From the NCBI GenBank assembly GCA_027030605.1, contig JALVEV010000314.1:1-6256 (forward strand): a DNA stretch of 6,256 nucleotides. The letters run 5' to 3'. Below, piece by piece: positions 1-5,755 of the stretch. Both the position numbers and the translations under genes were made by a program. The first letter of the stretch is position 1; each line of letters begins with the position of its first letter. A model generated the notes under the pieces. That model was not told the DNA's origin, did not search any database, and was given only the letters and a program-made list of their open reading frames with translations. The stretch is from Campylobacteraceae bacterium. GTDB lineage: Bacteria > Campylobacterota > Campylobacteria > Campylobacterales > Sulfurovaceae.

Positions 1-127
1 TAATCTGTTCTCTATCTCCTACAAGTATAGGAAAGAACCTTTTTTGGTCAAGTGCATCAACTACACCCTCTATGATAGGTTCGGGACCAAAGTCCCCACC
101 CATTGCATCAATAGCAATTCTAATCAT
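1..127 (-). CDS. plsX: PlsX, phosphate acyltransferase, 5' part only
   Basis: Only the first 42 codons are in the window; the gene runs off the left edge. The start is the ATG at 127-125. The N-terminus carries the PlsX signature AIDAMGGDFGP at residues 5-15, followed by an E-P-x-x-x-G-V segment and a strand ending ILVGDREQI, as in the nucleotide-like fold of the family. PlsX is a peripheral membrane enzyme that converts acyl-ACP and phosphate to acyl-phosphate, the donor used by PlsY to begin phospholipid synthesis. It starts 13 nt after the rpmF stop and has only a weak Shine-Dalgarno (a TAAGTAAG stretch), so translation is probably coupled to rpmF. The rpmF-plsX(-fabH) order is widespread in bacteria. 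The identification is secure from the signature; the rest of the protein cannot be judged. Confidence 0.93.
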   Translation of the reverse strand, partial: MIRIAIDAMGGDFGPEPIIEGVVDALDQKRFFPILVGDREQI

Positions 128-140
128 CAGAACTACTTAC

Positions 141-302
141 TTACGCTTTTGTTGTGTTATATTCACCAGTCGTCATATTCATGTGGTGAGGCATTCTCCA
201 TGTACCATCTGCATCTTTTACAGGTCTTGGTAATGTCAATTTGTAATGCGTTCTTCTTTTTGCTGCTCTTGTTTTGGAAACACGTCTCTTAGGTACTGCC
301 AT
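141..302 (-). CDS. rpmF: 50S ribosomal protein L32 (bL32), cysteine-free form
   Basis: This 53-residue protein begins MAVPKRRVSKTRAAKRRTHY, the conserved basic N-terminus of bL32 that lies along 23S rRNA, and ends in the short tail TTGEYNTTKA. The start is the ATG at 302-300, with an AAGGA Shine-Dalgarno 7 nt upstream (310-314); the stop is TAA at 143-141. Many bL32 proteins bind zinc through CxxC pairs in the C-terminal half. This one has no cysteine at all, and the hydrophilic segment WRMPHHMNMTTGEY occupies that place, so it is a C-minus paralogue type that folds without zinc. It lies 25 nt after the DUF177 gene and just ahead of plsX, the common bacterial arrangement linking ribosome and lipid synthesis genes. 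Confidence 0.95.
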   Translation of the reverse strand: MAVPKRRVSKTRAAKRRTHYKLTLPRPVKDADGTWRMPHHMNMTTGEYNTTKA

Positions 303-327
303 AATTAATTCCTTTTATCTTTTTTAA

Positions 328-702
328 TTAAAATTCTTGTTCAAATTCAGACTCATCACTACTGCATTTTTCACAGTAATGATAGGAGTTTTCAACAGAA
401 GCAATTTCACTCTTGACAATAAAATCAAGGTCAACTACTCCATCAATAAATTCGATTATATCTAAATCATCTTCAGTTTCAATAATTTCATCACTTAAAG
501 TTAAGCAAAGGGGTGATTTCATATCGTGTTGATATGCTTCACCACATCTATCACAAGCAAGTTCAATACTCCCTTGTAATTGACCTTCAAGTTGAACTCG
601 ATGATAACCACTTTTAACCAAAGTCCCCTCTAATGAAACGTTTGAAACGCTTAACTCAAAAGGCTTTTTGGTTGAACCAATTTTATCAAAAACTATTTTC
701 AT
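328..702 (-). CDS. DUF177/YceD-family protein with two CxxC pairs
   Basis: This 124-residue acidic protein lies between ndk and rpmF, the usual place for a DUF177 (YceD) protein. Visible marks are a central C50-D-R-C53 (family pattern CxRC after a strand ending in L-x-C), an acidic DEIIETEDDLDIIEF stretch, a V-D-L-D-F segment, and a second pair C110-E-K-C113 close to the C-terminus. The four cysteines could form one zinc site. The tail after C113 is short and acid-rich. Family members have been tied to 23S rRNA accumulation in plants and cyanobacteria, but the biochemical role is not settled and I do not assign one. The start ATG has AGGAAA (705-710) just upstream; the gap to ndk is 12 nt. 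It is shorter than the roughly 170-residue E. coli YceD, and appears complete. Confidence 0.85.
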   Translation of the reverse strand: MKIVFDKIGSTKKPFELSVSNVSLEGTLVKSGYHRVQLEGQLQGSIELACDRCGEAYQHDMKSPLCLTLSDEIIETEDDLDIIEFIDGVVDLDFIVKSEIASVENSYHYCEKCSSDESEFEQEF

Positions 703-714
703 AGTTTCCTAGAC

Positions 715-1128
715 TTATACAATCTCTCTTTTTGCAAAGAAGAAGTTAATCTCATTAACTGCATTCTCAACAGAGTCAGAACCATGAACAGCATTTGCAT
801 CAATACTCTCAGCAAAATCTGCTCTAATTGTACCAGCCTCTGCTTCAGCAGGATTAGTAGCACCCATTAAATCTCTATTTTTTTGCATTGCATTTTCACC
901 TTCAAGTACAGTTACAATAACTGGACCAGAAATCATAAACTCAACTAAATCTTTAAAGAAAGGTCGCTCGGCATGAATAGCATAAAACTCTTCTGCATCT
1001 GCTTGTGAGAGTTGAATTTTTTTAGTTGCTGCAATTCTTAAACCTGCTGCTTCAAATCTAGCAAGAATCTGCCCTACTACATTTTTAGCGACTGCATCTG
1101 GTTTGATAATTGATAATGTTTGTTCCAC
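715..1128 (-). CDS. ndk: Nucleoside diphosphate kinase
   Basis: Ndk transfers the gamma phosphate from ATP to (d)NDPs through a phosphohistidine and balances the NTP pools in the cytosol. The 137-residue protein has the N-terminal SIIKPDAV with K9, the nucleotide-site region R-D-L-M-G-A-T-N-P (85-93) and the active-site motif NAVHGSDS with catalytic H115. It ends in F-F-F-A-K-R-E. The length suits the compact bacterial form (E. coli 143). The start codon is GTG at 1128-1126, supported by a GGAG Shine-Dalgarno at 1136-1139 with 7 nt spacing and by alignment of the first residues with known Ndk N-termini. A nearby ATG at 1142-1140 is out of frame. It is the first gene of the ndk-DUF177-rpmF-plsX unit, with its own likely promoter about 60 nt upstream. 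Confidence 0.97.
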   Translation of the reverse strand: MEQTLSIIKPDAVAKNVVGQILARFEAAGLRIAATKKIQLSQADAEEFYAIHAERPFFKDLVEFMISGPVIVTVLEGENAMQKNRDLMGATNPAEAEAGTIRADFAESIDANAVHGSDSVENAVNEINFFFAKREIV

Positions 1129-1135
1129 GTTTTTG

Positions 1136-1139
1136 CTCC
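1136..1139 (-). promoter_or_regulatory. Shine-Dalgarno fixing the ndk GTG start
   Basis: GGAG is read on the minus strand 7 nt before the GTG at 1128-1126. The only nearby ATG (1142-1140) overlaps this site and is in another frame, so this spacing decides the start as GTG. Confidence 0.75.
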
Positions 1140-1193
1140 ATAAGCTTAGTGATTTTACTTAAACTAACCACTACTAAAGTATTTTGAGCTGGA

Positions 1194-1202
1194 AGTATAT
1201 CA
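1194..1202 (-). promoter_or_regulatory. Extended -10 promoter for the ndk operon
   Basis: The minus strand reads TG-A-TATACT, an extended -10 element (TGn plus a five-of-six match to TATAAT). No clear TTGACA box lies 17 nt upstream; the upstream DNA is instead rich in A and T runs, as described for Campylobacterota housekeeping promoters. Transcription would begin near 1187, giving a leader of roughly 58 nt before the GTG start of ndk. It sits between the ferredoxin hairpin and ndk, where a new transcript would be expected. This is inferred from sequence only. Confidence 0.55.
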
Positions 1203-1261
1203 GAATGTTATTAAAGATAAGATTTGTTTTAAGAAAGTTTAATAATAAGAGAGAAAGAGAG

Positions 1262-1290
1262 TTACAAAGTATGTAGAACATACTTTGTAA
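1262..1290 (-). terminator. Perfect 12-bp hairpin after the ferredoxin gene, probable terminator
   Basis: TTACAAAGTATG at 1262-1273 and CATACTTTGTAA at 1279-1290 are exact inverse complements separated by the 5-nt loop TAGAA. It begins 10 nt past the ferredoxin stop on the minus strand. The minus transcript continues with a pyrimidine-rich tract (CUCUCUUUCUCUCUU) rather than a clean U run, and only 3 of 12 pairs are G-C. It is therefore not a textbook intrinsic terminator. It may still end or protect the 3' end of the ferredoxin mRNA. A protein-binding operator is the alternative, since it also lies upstream of the ndk promoter. Confidence 0.6.
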
Positions 1291-1300
1291 TGGCTAAAAC

Positions 1301-1576
1301 TTAGTCTTCAACTACGTCTGTACCTGGTTCACCTCTATCAGGATGAAGAGTTAAGCCCTCTTTTGGCTCACCCCATACGATACACTCTTCTGTTGGACAT
1401 GCTTCAGCACAAGCTGGAGTATCGAAGTGACCTACACACTCAACACATTTCTCTTCATATACGTAGTAGATCTCTTCACCTGTTGGGTTATCATCCTCAT
1501 CTACGATTGCTTCTGTTGGACATTCGTCAATACATGCTGCACAGTTGATACAAGTATCTAAAATTTTTACTGCCAT
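1301..1576 (-). CDS. 2[4Fe-4S] ferredoxin, Alvin/YfhL type
   Basis: This is a small soluble electron carrier with two [4Fe-4S] clusters. Numbered from the chosen start, cluster I uses C9-x2-C12-x2-C15-x3-C19-P. The second motif is C44-x2-C47-x8-C56-x3-C60-P, with a further C65. The eight-residue insertion between the second and third cysteines of that motif and the acidic C-terminal extension (about 25 residues after C65) mark the Allochromatium vinosum/YfhL type, whose clusters are known for very low potentials. I chose the ATG at 1576 (91 residues, MAVKILDTC) because TAAGGA at 1583-1588 lies 6 nt upstream of it. The in-frame ATG at 1582 would add Met-Lys but directly abuts the Shine-Dalgarno. 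The C. jejuni homologue next to ndk is called fdxA. Likely partners are 2-oxoacid:ferredoxin oxidoreductases, by inference only. Confidence 0.93.
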   Translation of the reverse strand: MAVKILDTCINCAACIDECPTEAIVDEDDNPTGEEIYYVYEEKCVECVGHFDTPACAEACPTEECIVWGEPKEGLTLHPDRGEPGTDVVED

Positions 1577-1582
1577 TTTCAT

Positions 1583-1588
1583 TCCTTA
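1583..1588 (-). promoter_or_regulatory. Shine-Dalgarno deciding the ferredoxin start
   Basis: TAAGGA on the minus strand ends directly at the first candidate ATG (1582-1580), leaving no spacer. It stands 6 nt before the second in-frame ATG (1576-1574). Normal spacing therefore favours the second start, which also gives the usual N-terminus MAVKI of this ferredoxin group. Confidence 0.75.
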
Positions 1589-1603
1589 TTTTAAAGATTC
1601 CAA

Positions 1604-1612
1604 ACTATAGCA
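1604..1612 (-). promoter_or_regulatory. Extended -10 promoter for the ferredoxin gene
   Basis: The minus strand reads TG-C-TATAGT, an extended -10 hexamer with five of six consensus bases, in the 76-nt gap between metK and the ferredoxin gene. A T run precedes the TG and the upstream DNA is A/T-rich without a -35 box. Predicted transcription begins near 1597, leaving a leader of only about 20 nt that contains the TAAGGA ribosome binding site. It implies that the ferredoxin can be expressed independently of metK. I see no strong terminator for the metK transcript in this gap, so read-through is possible. Confidence 0.55.
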
Positions 1613-1658
1613 AAACTACTTTAAATAACCCTTTAATAAATTAGATTAATTTAGTGAT

Positions 1659-2816
1659 TTAGAGGGATAAGTAGCTTTTTATCTCATCTACACGTTTCGT
1701 TTCTTCCCATTTAAAACCTATATTTTCTCGTCCAAAGTGTCCATAGGCCGCTGTTTTTTTATAAATTGGTCTCAATAAATCTAGCTCTTTAATTATTCCT
1801 GCTGGAGAGAGGTCAAAAAGCTCTTTAACACACGCTTCTATTTTTTTCTCTTCTATAGAACTTGTACCATCTGTATCTACCATAATAGAGATAGGTTCAA
1901 CTACCCCAATAGCATAAGCAATCTGAATAGTCAATCTCTCTGCTACTCCAGCTGCCACTAAATTTTTAGCAATATAACGTGCTGCATAAGCTGCTGAACG
2001 GTCAACTTTAGTTGGGTCTTTACCCGAAAATGCTCCACCACCATGAGGGCAAGAGCCACCATAGGTATCGACAATAATTTTTCGACCTGTTAACCCCGCA
2101 TCTCCTTGAGGTCCACCAATAACAAAGCGACCTGTAGGATTAATATGATAAATGGTCTCATCGGTCAATAACTCTTTGGGAATGACCTCTTCAATCACCT
2201 CTGTTATAATTGCATCAGTTAAAATGGTATGGCTAACATCCTCACTATGTTGAGTAGAGACTACAATAGTATCAATAGAGACGGGTTTGTCTCCTACATA
2301 CTTTACACTAACTTGTGCCTTTCCATCTGGTCTTAAAAAAGGAAGTGTACCATTTTTCCTTACCTCTGCTAATTTTGCTGTTAACTTGTGTGCCAATGAA
2401 ATAGGAAGAGGCATTAGTTCAGGAGTTTCACTACAAGCATAACCAAACATCAACCCTTGGTCTCCTGCTCCAATCTCACCTGATGCTTGGTCAACACCTT
2501 GGTTAATGTCTGGACTCTGCTCTCCTATTCCATTTAAAACCCCTGCTGAACGGTAGTCAAAACCAAAAGAGGCATCGGTATAGCCTATTTGGCGTATTAC
2601 CTCTCTTGTTATCTCCTGCATGGGTGCATAGGCTTCAGTTTTCAACTCACCTGCAATCACACAAAAACCATTAGAGAGTAGTGTTTCACATGCTACTCTT
2701 GCATTGGGGTCACGTTCAATAATATAGTCCAAGATTGCATCTGAAATCTGGTCTGCCATTTTGTCTGGATGACCTTCTGTTACCGATTCTGAAGTAAAAA
2801 TATACTCTTTAGCCAT
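1659..2816 (-). CDS. metK: S-adenosylmethionine synthetase
   Basis: MetK joins methionine and ATP to form S-adenosylmethionine, the cell's methyl donor, and releases phosphate and diphosphate; it works as a cytosolic tetramer. The 385-residue protein matches the family length (E. coli 384). Visible motifs are TEGHPDK (residues 13-19, with H16 and D18 at the active site), GAGDQGLMFGYA (116-127, the family's GAGDQG signature), the loop GGGAFSGKD (259-267) with K266, followed by D-R-S-A-A-Y, and the C-terminal Y-G-H-F-G-R. The ATG follows the dxs stop codon with no base between them (TAG then ATG). Its Shine-Dalgarno, GAGG at 2828-2831, lies inside the last codons of dxs, so translation is likely coupled. 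No deviating catalytic residue is seen. Confidence 0.98.
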   Translation of the reverse strand: MAKEYIFTSESVTEGHPDKMADQISDAILDYIIERDPNARVACETLLSNGFCVIAGELKTEAYAPMQEITREVIRQIGYTDASFGFDYRSAGVLNGIGEQSPDINQGVDQASGEIGAGDQGLMFGYACSETPELMPLPISLAHKLTAKLAEVRKNGTLPFLRPDGKAQVSVKYVGDKPVSIDTIVVSTQHSEDVSHTILTDAIITEVIEEVIPKELLTDETIYHINPTGRFVIGGPQGDAGLTGRKIIVDTYGGSCPHGGGAFSGKDPTKVDRSAAYAARYIAKNLVAAGVAERLTIQIAYAIGVVEPISIMVDTDGTSSIEEKKIEACVKELFDLSPAGIIKELDLLRPIYKKTAAYGHFGRENIGFKWEETKRVDEIKSYLSL

Positions 2817-4652
2817 CTACAACTTTTCCTCTATCTTTTTCGCTAACTGCTCTGGTAAAATCCCTAAAGACTCTTCAACTAACTTAGTATTACCATGAGT
2901 AATGAAGCTATCCTCATACTCAAAACTCTCTAACTCAATATCAGAAATTTTCTCTTCATTTAAAAACTCTAAAAGTGCTGAACCTACTCCACCCATTTTA
3001 GCAGAGTCTGAAAAAACATACCACTTTTTATGAGTCTGTGCTAGAGAGAAAAGTGCTTCTTTATCTAAAGGTTTAACAAAACGTAAATCTAAAATAGTGG
3101 GATTAGCTTCAATAAGCTCAGCTACCTGCTCTGCTCTACCCACACCATTACCATAACCAATAAATAAAACTTCTTCACCCTCTTTTAGCACACGAGACTC
3201 TCCAAGCTTAAAAGGAGTGACATCTTCATCTTGAGAAGTAAATGCCCCTCTTGGGTATCTAAAGGCACAAGGTGTTGGAAAATCTTTAGCAAACTCCATT
3301 GCTAATTTCATAGTTGTATCACTCGATGGGGCAAAAAGGGTCATATTTGGAATCGCTCTTAGATAAGAGATATCAAAGGCACCTTGGTGTGTCTCACCAT
3401 CTTCACCTACTATTCCAGCTCTATCAATAGCAAAAGCAACCCCTAAATTCATAAGACAGATATCATGAATCAGTTGGTCATACCCTCGTTGTAAAAAGGT
3501 AGAGTAGATAGCACAAAAAGGTTTAAAACCCTCTTTTGCTAAAGGTCCCATGGAGGTAACCGCATGTTGTTCAGCAATGGCAACATCCCAAAAACGATTT
3601 GGATACTTTGCCATCGCCGCTGACATACCTGTTCCACTTGGCATGGCAGCAGTTACCCCTACTACTTTTTCATCTCTATCGGCTAACTCTACTAAAGTTT
3701 CAGAAAAAATAGCCGTAGCAGCTTTTGGGGCTGATTTTTTTTGAGAATTTCCTGTCGCAACATCAAATGCACCTACTCCATGCCAATGCTCTTTGTCTGA
3801 ACCTGCCCCCTCTGCTACCTCATACCCTTTACCTTTTGTTGTTTGTGCATGAATAATCACAGGACGTTTTAAATCTTTTGCTAACTTTAGTGTCTCTATC
3901 AAAGAGCCTATATCATGACCATCAATAGGACCAATATACTCTAACCCAAGCTCTTCAAAAAGAATTCCAGGGGTAATAAGATGAAATGACTCCTCAAAAC
4001 GTTTAGCCAGATAGGTGGCACCATCAGGAAGTGAATCTAACACCTCTTTTGTTTTAGCTTTAAACTTCTGATAAAATGGAGAAGCCATCTTTTGAGAAAG
4101 TATTCTACTCAACGCTCCAATAGGAGAAGCAATACTCATCTCATTATCATTTAAAATAATAATAGCAGGATATTTTCTATCTCCCAACTCATTCATCGCC
4201 TCATAGACCATACCTGCCGACATTGAGCCATCACCTACTAATGCTATAGGAATACGTTCATCCTCTTCACCTTTTAGAGCAATAGCTTTAGCAGCTCCTG
4301 TTGCAATAGAGATTGAGGTAGAGGAGTGACCTGCCATATAGTAGTCACACTCTGACTCTTTTGGTTTGGTATAACCACTTAACCCTCCAAATTTTCTAAG
4401 AGTATCAAAACTATCCCATCTATTGGTAACCAATTTATGGGCATAGGCTTGGTGAGAGACATCAAAGATAAAAGGATTTTTAGTTGCATCAAAAACAGCA
4501 TGCATTGCTACAATAATGTCTGTAGCACCTAAAGTAGAACTTAAATGTCCTCCATTTTTACTAACAGTCTCTAAAATCTTTTGTCGTACCTGCTGAGCAA
4601 TCGACTCTAACTCTTTTATATTTTTTGTTTTTAAGTCACCGAATTTATTCAT
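2817..4652 (-). CDS. dxs: 1-deoxy-D-xylulose-5-phosphate synthase
   Basis: Dxs condenses pyruvate and glyceraldehyde 3-phosphate with loss of CO2, using thiamine diphosphate. This is the first step of the MEP isoprenoid pathway and also feeds thiamine and pyridoxal synthesis. The 611-residue protein (E. coli 620) shows GGHLSS (34-39), DVSHQAYAHK (64-73), GHSSTSIS (108-115), and the ThDP/Mg motif G140-D-G-S through N168-D-N170. It also has GPIDGHD (241-247), the pyrimidine-domain glutamate E361 in AEQHAVTS, the loop DRAGIVGEDGETHQG (410-424), RYPRG (465-469) and a C-terminal transketolase-C domain from about 485. The ATG overlaps the hisC stop (ATGA, 4652-4649), with AGAGGA at 4660-4665 as ribosome binding site. 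In Campylobacter, from memory, three flagellar genes separate hisC from dxs; here they do not. Confidence 0.98.
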   Translation of the reverse strand: MNKFGDLKTKNIKELESIAQQVRQKILETVSKNGGHLSSTLGATDIIVAMHAVFDATKNPFIFDVSHQAYAHKLVTNRWDSFDTLRKFGGLSGYTKPKESECDYYMAGHSSTSISIATGAAKAIALKGEEDERIPIALVGDGSMSAGMVYEAMNELGDRKYPAIIILNDNEMSIASPIGALSRILSQKMASPFYQKFKAKTKEVLDSLPDGATYLAKRFEESFHLITPGILFEELGLEYIGPIDGHDIGSLIETLKLAKDLKRPVIIHAQTTKGKGYEVAEGAGSDKEHWHGVGAFDVATGNSQKKSAPKAATAIFSETLVELADRDEKVVGVTAAMPSGTGMSAAMAKYPNRFWDVAIAEQHAVTSMGPLAKEGFKPFCAIYSTFLQRGYDQLIHDICLMNLGVAFAIDRAGIVGEDGETHQGAFDISYLRAIPNMTLFAPSSDTTMKLAMEFAKDFPTPCAFRYPRGAFTSQDEDVTPFKLGESRVLKEGEEVLFIGYGNGVGRAEQVAELIEANPTILDLRFVKPLDKEALFSLAQTHKKWYVFSDSAKMGGVGSALLEFLNEEKISDIELESFEYEDSFITHGNTKLVEESLGILPEQLAKKIEEKL

Positions 4653-5743
4653 ATAAGAGTCCTCTCTAAGACTTCAAAGAGTCTATCATTTTGTTTTTGA
4701 GTTCCAATAGTAATTCGTACTGCATTCATTTTATATGAAGCTAAATTACGAATAATTACTCCTTCTTTTAGTAGTTTATCTGAAATCTCTGTAGAATCAA
4801 TTGTCTCATCAAATAGATAGGTAATAAAGTTTGTATAACTATCTATATACTTAAAACCATGCTCTTGTGCAAACTCCTCATAACGTTTTATCTCTTGGGC
4901 ATGAAGGGATATTGACTCCTCTACAAACTCTTCATCTTTTATAGCTTCAATCGCAGCAGCTAAAGAGAGTGTTGTAATGTTAAATGGTGGTCTCATTTTA
5001 TAGAGTTCATAAATAAGCTCTGCGTTAGCAATACCATAACCAACACGCATACCACCTAATCCATAGGCTTTAGAGAAGGTTCCAAGATAGATAACATTAG
5101 AAAAATCCATAATATCTTTTGGCTCAATTCGATACTTCTCATCTTTTGCAGCAGCATACTCCATATACGCACCATCAACTACCACCAAACTCTCTTTAGA
5201 GACAGCATTAATAATAGCCAATACATCCTCTTTACTTGTTGCATCTCCAGTTGGATTGTTGGGAGTACAGATGTAGACAATTTTAGGTTTATGTTCATTA
5301 TACGCTTCAATAAACTCAGAGACAATATGTCTATATGATGGTGTCCTAACAATCTTAGCTCCCATCTGTTTTGCATAAATCTCATACATTGCAAAGGTAA
5401 CTTGTGACATTAATACAGAGTCCCCAGAGGTCAATAAAGCACGAGAGACAAACTCTAACACTTGGTCTGACCCAGCACCAATAATAATGTTGTCATCTTG
5501 AACATCAAACTTTTTTGACAATGCCTCTTTTAACTCAAACATAGAATCATCAGGATAGAGATATGCCCTACTTGCATTATCGGCAATCACCTTAGCAACT
5601 TGTGGGCTACACCCTTTTGGATTCTCATTTGATGCTAGTTTTACTACATCTTTAGGCTCTACTCCAAACTCACGGACTACCAGTTCTATTGGTTTTCCTG
5701 CTTCATAAGTCTTTATCTCTTTTAGAGCTTCATTAAACTTCAT
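4649..5743 (-). CDS. hisC: Histidinol-phosphate aminotransferase family enzyme
   Basis: This is a PLP-dependent class I/II aminotransferase of 364 residues, the usual HisC size. Visible features are LASNENP (36-42), YPDD (63-66), the phosphate-site GAGSDQ (89-94), NNPTG (162-166), D190 and Y193 in VVVDGAYMEY, the Schiff-base K225 in GTFSKAYGLGGMRVGY with R233, and R343 (A-V-R-I-T-I-G) for substrate carboxylate or phosphate. HisC converts imidazole-acetol phosphate and glutamate to histidinol phosphate. Relatives also transaminate phenylpyruvate and hydroxyphenylpyruvate. The position directly after pheA makes a role in phenylalanine and tyrosine synthesis plausible, possibly both roles in one enzyme, but this is inference. 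The ATG is preceded by the strong TAAGGAG, and the gene overlaps dxs by 4 nt. Confidence 0.93.
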   Translation of the reverse strand: MKFNEALKEIKTYEAGKPIELVVREFGVEPKDVVKLASNENPKGCSPQVAKVIADNASRAYLYPDDSMFELKEALSKKFDVQDDNIIIGAGSDQVLEFVSRALLTSGDSVLMSQVTFAMYEIYAKQMGAKIVRTPSYRHIVSEFIEAYNEHKPKIVYICTPNNPTGDATSKEDVLAIINAVSKESLVVVDGAYMEYAAAKDEKYRIEPKDIMDFSNVIYLGTFSKAYGLGGMRVGYGIANAELIYELYKMRPPFNITTLSLAAAIEAIKDEEFVEESISLHAQEIKRYEEFAQEHGFKYIDSYTNFITYLFDETIDSTEISDKLLKEGVIIRNLASYKMNAVRITIGTQKQNDRLFEVLERTLI

Positions 5744-5748
5744 TATCT

Positions 5749-5755
5749 CTCCTTA
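5749..5755 (-). promoter_or_regulatory. Strong Shine-Dalgarno of hisC
   Basis: TAAGGAG on the minus strand is complementary to the 3' end of 16S rRNA and lies 5 nt before the hisC ATG. It fills most of the 12-nt gap after the pheA stop codon. It is the strongest ribosome binding site in the window, suggesting that hisC is well translated in its own right. Confidence 0.8.

Larger units (their letters stand above)
1129..1300 (-). other. Intergenic region between ferredoxin gene and ndk
   Basis: This is the longest gene-free stretch in the window (172 nt). Along the minus strand it holds the 12-bp inverted repeat after the ferredoxin gene, a C/T-rich tract (about 1245-1261), an A/T-rich stretch, the extended -10 element and the ndk leader with its Shine-Dalgarno. 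I see no small reading frame with a ribosome binding site and no riboswitch-like architecture in it. Confidence 0.7.

Noticed and set aside
44..292. An 82-codon plus-strand frame with a hydrophobic, leucine-rich end
   Set aside because: It is antisense to rpmF and the start of plsX. The leucine run is the complement of Lys/Arg codons of L32, so it is not a real membrane peptide.
1146..1180. Possible short stems in the ndk leader (UUAGU/ACUAA and UAGUG/CACUA)
   Set aside because: The pairings are only 5 bp, compete with one another and do not match any riboswitch or ribosomal-protein leader I know.
1363..1548. A 61-codon plus-strand frame rich in His and Leu
   Set aside because: It is antisense to the ferredoxin cysteine motifs, with no independent support.
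1637..1653. A 7-bp inverted repeat (TAAATTA, loop GAT, TAATTTA) just after the metK stop
   Set aside because: All seven pairs are A-T and no U run follows, so it is too weak to call a terminator and is expected by chance in such AT-rich DNA.
3550..3744. A 64-codon plus-strand frame inside dxs
   Set aside because: It is antisense to the conserved Dxs region around E361, a chance open frame.
5179..5394. A 71-codon minus-strand frame within hisC
   Set aside because: It is an out-of-frame reading of the conserved aminotransferase core including NNPTG, so it is a shadow.
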